Origin: Mycolicibacterium vinylchloridicum | GTDB taxonomy: Bacteria; Actinomycetota; Actinomycetes; Mycobacteriales; Mycobacteriaceae | Direction: 5' to 3' | Assembly (NCBI RefSeq): GCF_013404075.1 | Contig: NZ_JACBJQ010000017.1 | Span: forward strand, 62,001-126,000 | DNA: 64,000 nucleotides | Shown: one piece after another, positions 59,886 through 64,000 of the stretch | Numbering within the stretch: position 1 is the stretch's first letter | How the letters are laid out: each line of letters starts with the position of its first letter | The notes under the pieces: generated by a model | Told to the model about the DNA's origin: nothing | What the model saw: only the letters and a program-made list of their open reading frames with translations | Database searches by the model: none | Made by a program: the position numbers and the translations under genes

Positions 59886-61508
59886 ATGTCCTTGGCAAGT
59901 GACAGCACGGTCAAGAGCGAATCAACGGTCGTCGGGCTGCTGGCCAAGTGCGTCGAGGAGCACCCCGACGCGATGTTCCTGGATCTGGCCGGCGTCGAGT
60001 ACAGCTATGCCGACGTGTGGCAACGGTCGCTGGATCTGGCCGGCGCGCTTCGGGCCGGCGGTGTGCGGTCCGGCCAGACGGTGGTGAGCCTGCAGGACAC
60101 CCACATCGATGCCGTTGCGTCCTGGATCGGCGCCAATATGCTCGGTGCCGTCTGGGTGGGGGTCAACACCGCGCTGCGGGGGGAGTTCCTCCGACATGTG
60201 GTCACCGACGCCGGCGCCGCTGTGGTGGTTGCCGAGCCTGACCTCGTAGACCGGCTCAATGCGATCGGTGCACAGCTGCCTTATGTCGAGCTTGTCCTGC
60301 AACGAGGTTCAGAGCCGCCACGGGCCGGGCGCCGGCTTCGTATCGAGGCGCTCGACGATTACCGGTGCCGCCCGGTGCCAGACCCGCAGATGGGCACACC
60401 AAGTGATTTGACCTGTCTGACCTATACCGGCGGCACCACGGGCCCGTCGAAGGGCTGCATGATCAGCAATGCGTACGCCGTGAACATCGGCCGTCGTGGT
60501 CTGTTGCAGACCCAGCGCCAGCGCGACGAAGTGAACTGGAACCCGTTGCCGATGTTTCACCTCAACGTGCTGTCGATGACGCTGATCGGGACCATGCTCA
60601 TCGGTGGTAGTGCTGCACTGGCGCAACGGTTTTCGGCATCGCGGTTTTGGCCCGAGATTGAACGCACCGGTGCTCGGGTGGTCAACCTGATCGGCGGGCT
60701 GCCGGCGATTCTGGCCCAGCTGCCGGACACCCCCGAATCCCAGCGGTGCTTCGGACAGATCAGGATGGTGCATGCGGTGCCTTTTCCAGTGCACCTTCAA
60801 GACATCTGGCGCAAGCGATTCGGGGTGAAAATACCTGGGGCCCTGGGCTACGGGATGACCGAGGTCTTTCCCATCACGTTTTCCGCGCCGAACGACCAGG
60901 CGCCTCCTGAGTCAGCCGGGCGTGTCAACAGTGAGGATCTGGAAGTCCGTGTCGTCGATGACGACGACAATCAGGTCAACCCCGGTGAGGTCGGTGAGAT
61001 CGTCTGCCGGCCCAAGCGGTCCAACGTGATGTTCGGTGGCTATTGGCGTTGCCCGGAGGCGACCGTGGCGGCCACTCGAAATCTGTGGTTCCACACCGGC
61101 GACCTCGGCCGTTTCGACGAGGCCGGGTTCTTCTACTTCGTCGACCGCAAGAACGACTACATGCGGCGCCGCGGCGAGAACATCTCCAGCCAGGAGTTGG
61201 AGGCCACATTTCTCTCCCACCCGGACATCGTGCAGGTCGCGGTGCACGCCGTGCCGTCGGAGCTCACCGAGGACGACGTCAAGGTCACTGCGGTGCTGCG
61301 GGCGGAATCGACTCTGACACCGGCCGCGCTGTTCGAGTGGTCCAAGGAGTGGGTGCCCTACTTCGCCCTGCCGCGCTACATCGAATTCAGATCGGAGTTA
61401 CCGGTGAGTCCGCTTGGCAGAGTGCATAAATACCAGTTGCGCGACGAAGGATGCACCGCTGACACCTGGGATCGCGAGACCGCCGCGGTGTCCTGGGAAC
61501 GCCGATGA
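59886..61508 (+). CDS. AMP-forming acyl-CoA synthetase (ANL superfamily)
   Basis: A 540-residue adenylating enzyme. The P-loop TYTGGTTGPSKG is near 179, YGMTE near 321, HTGDLG near 403, and the hinge DRKNDYMRRRGENIS follows. A catalytic lysine is in GRVHKYQL near 513, a variant of the usual GKxxK. The closest family type is the CaiC/FadD group that activates carboxylic acids as CoA thioesters. The start at ATG 59886 has GAGAAG close by; 186 bases separate it from the IclR stop. The following gene overlaps by 4 bp. Substrate unknown. Confidence 0.9.
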   Translation: MSLASDSTVKSESTVVGLLAKCVEEHPDAMFLDLAGVEYSYADVWQRSLDLAGALRAGGVRSGQTVVSLQDTHIDAVASWIGANMLGAVWVGVNTALRGEFLRHVVTDAGAAVVVAEPDLVDRLNAIGAQLPYVELVLQRGSEPPRAGRRLRIEALDDYRCRPVPDPQMGTPSDLTCLTYTGGTTGPSKGCMISNAYAVNIGRRGLLQTQRQRDEVNWNPLPMFHLNVLSMTLIGTMLIGGSAALAQRFSASRFWPEIERTGARVVNLIGGLPAILAQLPDTPESQRCFGQIRMVHAVPFPVHLQDIWRKRFGVKIPGALGYGMTEVFPITFSAPNDQAPPESAGRVNSEDLEVRVVDDDDNQVNPGEVGEIVCRPKRSNVMFGGYWRCPEATVAATRNLWFHTGDLGRFDEAGFFYFVDRKNDYMRRRGENISSQELEATFLSHPDIVQVAVHAVPSELTEDDVKVTAVLRAESTLTPAALFEWSKEWVPYFALPRYIEFRSELPVSPLGRVHKYQLRDEGCTADTWDRETAAVSWERR

Positions 61509-62686
61509 GTGCCGGCGAGCTGCGGGACCGCTGCGGAATCGTCGGTGTCGGCAATACCGACTTCACCTTCAACTCTGGGCGGTCGACGCTGACCCTGGCG
61601 GCTCAGGCTGCCAGCGCCGCGATTTGCGATGCCGGACTGGAGCCGGCTGATATCGACGGCATCGTGCGTTGCGAGATGGACGAAGTCCTGCATGCCGATC
61701 TGGCCGCTACCTTGGGTATGCCGAACGTGAGCTTCTGGGGTGCCGGCAGTTGGGCGGGCGCCGCACCGTGCGGCATGGTCGGTCTTGCGGTCAATGCGAT
61801 TCTCGCGGGCCAGGCGACCAACGTGCTGGTGTTCCGTTCGCTCAACGGCAGATCCGGCCGGCGGTTCGGGCGGGAATGGTCGAGCGGCCATTCCGTGGGT
61901 GGTGGTGGGAGCTACCTCGAGTTCCTGGCGCCGTACGGACTTCAGTCACCCGGGATGGCGTACGCACTCTTTGCACGCAAGCACATGATCGATTACGGAA
62001 CAACCAATGAGCAGCTGGGCCACATTGCGGTCGCCTGCCACGCTCGGGCGAATCAGAACCCCGGAGCCCAACGCCATGGGCACCCTCTGACGATGGCCGA
62101 CTACCTGGCATCGCGGATGATCGCCGATCCGCTCCGTCGCTACGACTTCTGTCTGGAAACCGACGGTGCCGCCGCTGTTATCGTCTCGGCTGCCGAGCAG
62201 GCGAGGGACGGCGCCAAGCCAACGGTCCTTATCCGGGCGGTGACCCAGGGCGACGAGCGCATGGCGCGACAGGGTGGGCTGTGGGGCAACCTACTCACCG
62301 GACCGCTGACGAATGCCAGTGCCGCCCTTGCGGACCGGCTCTACCGGCTGGCGGGAATGGGGCCGGCGGACATCGACGTCGCTCAGTTCTACGACTGCTT
62401 CACGATCACCGTGCTGATGCAGCTCGAAGACTACGGATTCTGTGGACGCGGCGAGGGGGGACCGTTCGCCGCCAGCGGCGCATTGGAACTGGACGGATCG
62501 CTACCGATCAATACTTCAGGCGGCAACCTGGCCGACGGCTACATTCACGGGCTCAGCCACATCGTCGAGGGTGTCCGGCAGCTGCGTGGCGAGTCCACGG
62601 CGACTGTTCCCGGCGCTGAAACATGTCTTGTCACCTCCGGGATGCCCGGCCCGGGTTCCAGTGCCCTGATTCTGCGCACCGGCTAA
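61505..62686 (+). CDS. SCP2-thiolase-like (Ltp-type) protein with altered active site
   Basis: A 393-residue thiolase-fold protein of the lipid-transfer/SCP-x group. GIVGVGNTDFT opens it; QFYDCFTITVLMQLEDYGFC and LPINTSGGNLADGYIHGL close it. The usual nucleophile context CxSG is not found (the region reads WAGAAPCGMVG), and the C-terminal GHPxGA histidine motif is replaced by GYIHGL, so it is probably not a classical thiolase. Ltp2-like proteins of this type act as aldolases with a DUF35 partner, but no DUF35 gene is visible here. ATGA overlap with the ligase gene. Confidence 0.83.
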   Translation: MSAGELRDRCGIVGVGNTDFTFNSGRSTLTLAAQAASAAICDAGLEPADIDGIVRCEMDEVLHADLAATLGMPNVSFWGAGSWAGAAPCGMVGLAVNAILAGQATNVLVFRSLNGRSGRRFGREWSSGHSVGGGGSYLEFLAPYGLQSPGMAYALFARKHMIDYGTTNEQLGHIAVACHARANQNPGAQRHGHPLTMADYLASRMIADPLRRYDFCLETDGAAAVIVSAAEQARDGAKPTVLIRAVTQGDERMARQGGLWGNLLTGPLTNASAALADRLYRLAGMGPADIDVAQFYDCFTITVLMQLEDYGFCGRGEGGPFAASGALELDGSLPINTSGGNLADGYIHGLSHIVEGVRQLRGESTATVPGAETCLVTSGMPGPGSSALILRTG

Positions 62687-62709
62687 TGCGCGCCGAGAGG
62701 AGAATAGTT

Positions 62710-63936
62710 GTGAGCGAACCGATCTACATTCTGGGTGGATGGCAGTCCGACTTCGCCGAGAAGGCGCCGGACGGCGAGATCTATCCGCTGCTCGAAGCCG
62801 CCACGGTGGGCGCCTTGGCGGACGCCCACGTCGGGCCCGGCGATGTCGACGTGATCCACGTGGGCAACTTCGCCGGTGAGATCTTCAACGGCCAAGGGCA
62901 ATTGGGCGGCATGGTGGCCGCCGTCCGTCCCGACCTTGCCGGCAAACCCGCATCCCGGCACGAAGCTGCCTGTGCGTCGGGCAGCATGGCGGCGATGGCG
63001 GCGATGGCGGATCTGGAGAGTGGCCGCTATGACTGCGCGCTCGTCGTCGGCGCCGAGGTGCTTCGCAACATCGGCGGCCAGGAAGCCGGTCTGCGGTTGG
63101 GCTGCGCAGCGTGGGCCGGCCGGGAAGTGGTCGACGAACCGTTCCCATGGCCGGCGATGTTCGGCAGCATCGGTGAGGAGTACGACCGCCGCTACGGCCT
63201 GGACCATCGTCATCTCGGACGCATCGCCGAGATCAACATCTCCAATGCACGGCGAAATCCCAGGGCGCAGACCAGAAGCTGGGAATTGAGCAAGGAGTCC
63301 TTCTACGAGGACGACATTCAGAATCCGGTGGTGCGCGGGCCGCTTCGGCGCCAAGACTGTAGCCGGATCACCGACGGATCGGCCGCCGTCGTGCTGGCGT
63401 CTCGCAGCTTCGCCGCGAGCTGGGCGCGATATCGTAACGTCACCCTTGACGGCATACCCCGAATCCTGGGGTGGGGACACCGCACCGGAACGATGCTGTT
63501 GGCGGACAAGTTCGCGGCCAGCACCGACAGCGAGTACGTCTTCCCGCACTTGCGCCAGGCCATCCTCGACGCGTATCGGCGGGCCGGCTGTAATGGTCCC
63601 GCCGATCTGGATCTGATCGAAACCCACGACTGCTTCTCGGTTTCGGAGTACGTCGCCATCGACCATTTCGGCATCACCTCGCCGGGCAAGTCCTGGCAGG
63701 CCATCGAAGACGGTGTCATCGAGTTCGGTGGTGAACTGCCGATCAATCCCAGCGGCGGACTGCTCGGCTTGGGGCATCCGGTCGGGGCAACCGGGGTGCG
63801 GATGCTGCTGGACGGTGCTCGGCAGACGACCGGGCGGGCCGGTGATTACCAGGTACCAGACGCAAAACGGGTCGGCCTGTTGAACATTGGCGGCTCAGCC
63901 ACCACTGTCGCGAGCTTCATCGTCGGCCTCGACTGA
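62710..63936 (+). CDS. Thiolase (acetyl-CoA acetyltransferase, SCP-x type)
   Basis: A 408-residue thiolase. The nucleophile Cys88 lies in AACASGSMAAM, HDCFSVSEY holds the NEAF-like histidine, and GLGHPVGATG the second active-site histidine (356). It should cleave a 3-ketoacyl-CoA with CoA in beta-oxidation. GTG 62710 is chosen because GAGAGGAG is seven bases upstream; an ATG at 62686 overlapping the previous stop would add eight residues. Last complete gene; the final 64 bases of the window show nothing recognisable. Confidence 0.9.
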   Translation: MSEPIYILGGWQSDFAEKAPDGEIYPLLEAATVGALADAHVGPGDVDVIHVGNFAGEIFNGQGQLGGMVAAVRPDLAGKPASRHEAACASGSMAAMAAMADLESGRYDCALVVGAEVLRNIGGQEAGLRLGCAAWAGREVVDEPFPWPAMFGSIGEEYDRRYGLDHRHLGRIAEINISNARRNPRAQTRSWELSKESFYEDDIQNPVVRGPLRRQDCSRITDGSAAVVLASRSFAASWARYRNVTLDGIPRILGWGHRTGTMLLADKFAASTDSEYVFPHLRQAILDAYRRAGCNGPADLDLIETHDCFSVSEYVAIDHFGITSPGKSWQAIEDGVIEFGGELPINPSGGLLGLGHPVGATGVRMLLDGARQTTGRAGDYQVPDAKRVGLLNIGGSATTVASFIVGLD

Positions 63937-64000
63937 CTTCCGACATCTCATCATCTGAAGACTCGGCCATTGCCCGCCCCGGCGGCGTCGGCGATTCTTG

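Noticed and set aside
1..64000. CRISPR arrays, tRNA genes, insertion sequences, prophage
   Set aside because: No repeat-spacer array, tRNA-like cloverleaf, transposase motif or phage structural gene was seen on either strand.

Overview
The window reads as chromosomal DNA of a mycobacterium, most likely an environmental or fast-growing Mycolicibacterium. GC content is very high, GTG starts and 4-bp ATGA/GTGA gene overlaps are common, and there are many Lpr-type lipoproteins and DUF3558 proteins. The gene order follows the M. tuberculosis Rv1248c-Rv1278 backbone as I remember it: kgd, Rv1249c, Rv1250, Rv1251c, lprE, deaD, Rv1254, Rv1255c, cyp130, Rv1257c, tap, udgB, Rv1261c, HIT protein, amiB2, Rv1264, the Rv1272c/Rv1273c ABC pair, lprB, lprC, sixA, Rv1277 and Rv1278. 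Family and synteny assignments come from reading the translations; no database search was run.

Layout. 1-5964: 5' end of kgd, a membrane protein, a Bcr/CflA-type MFS pump, an Rv2629-like release-factor-fold protein and a 14-TM MFS pump with an acidic tail. 6023-8911: three consecutive exported proteins. 8987-17032: an accessory catabolic island with an HSDL2-like SDR, an orphan protein, HSL-type esterase, Baeyer-Villiger monooxygenase, SDR, HpcH/HpaI aldolase and alcohol dehydrogenase in one tightly coupled minus-strand operon, with a divergent SMP-30 lactonase and thioesterase. The set suits oxidation of an alcohol to a ketone, Baeyer-Villiger insertion, ester or lactone hydrolysis and aldol cleavage. 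17045-27161: FAD oxidase, nuclease-helicase, LprE, DeaD, acyltransferase, TetR and CYP130.

27352-32407 holds the most notable insertion: a complete hoxFUYHW operon for a soluble NAD-linked (group 3d) [NiFe] hydrogenase with its dedicated protease, placed between cyp130 and the Rv1257c homologue. No hyp maturation genes lie in the window.

32385-44055 returns to the backbone (FAD oxidase, Tap pump, UdgB, LLM flavin enzyme, F420-type nitroreductase, HIT, AmiB2), with an inserted cyclase-AAA signalling protein and a family-6 DNA glycosylase next to the pH-sensing-type adenylate cyclase. 44068-46274 carries a small membrane protein, a putative ribbon-helix-helix protein behind three 8-bp direct repeats, and a large exported protein. 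46365-55755 holds a heterodimeric ABC exporter, LprB/LprC, SixA and an SbcD/SbcC-like pair.

55767-64000 departs from the backbone into a lipid or CoA-ester catabolic cluster: isochorismatase-like protein, SDR and TetR on the minus strand; an IclR DNA-binding-domain fragment, full IclR, acyl-CoA ligase and two thiolase-fold proteins on the plus strand. Paired 19-bp operator-like sites lie in the divergent promoter region. No tRNA, rRNA, CRISPR, transposase or phage genes were seen. No stretch longer than 300 bases lacks a gene.
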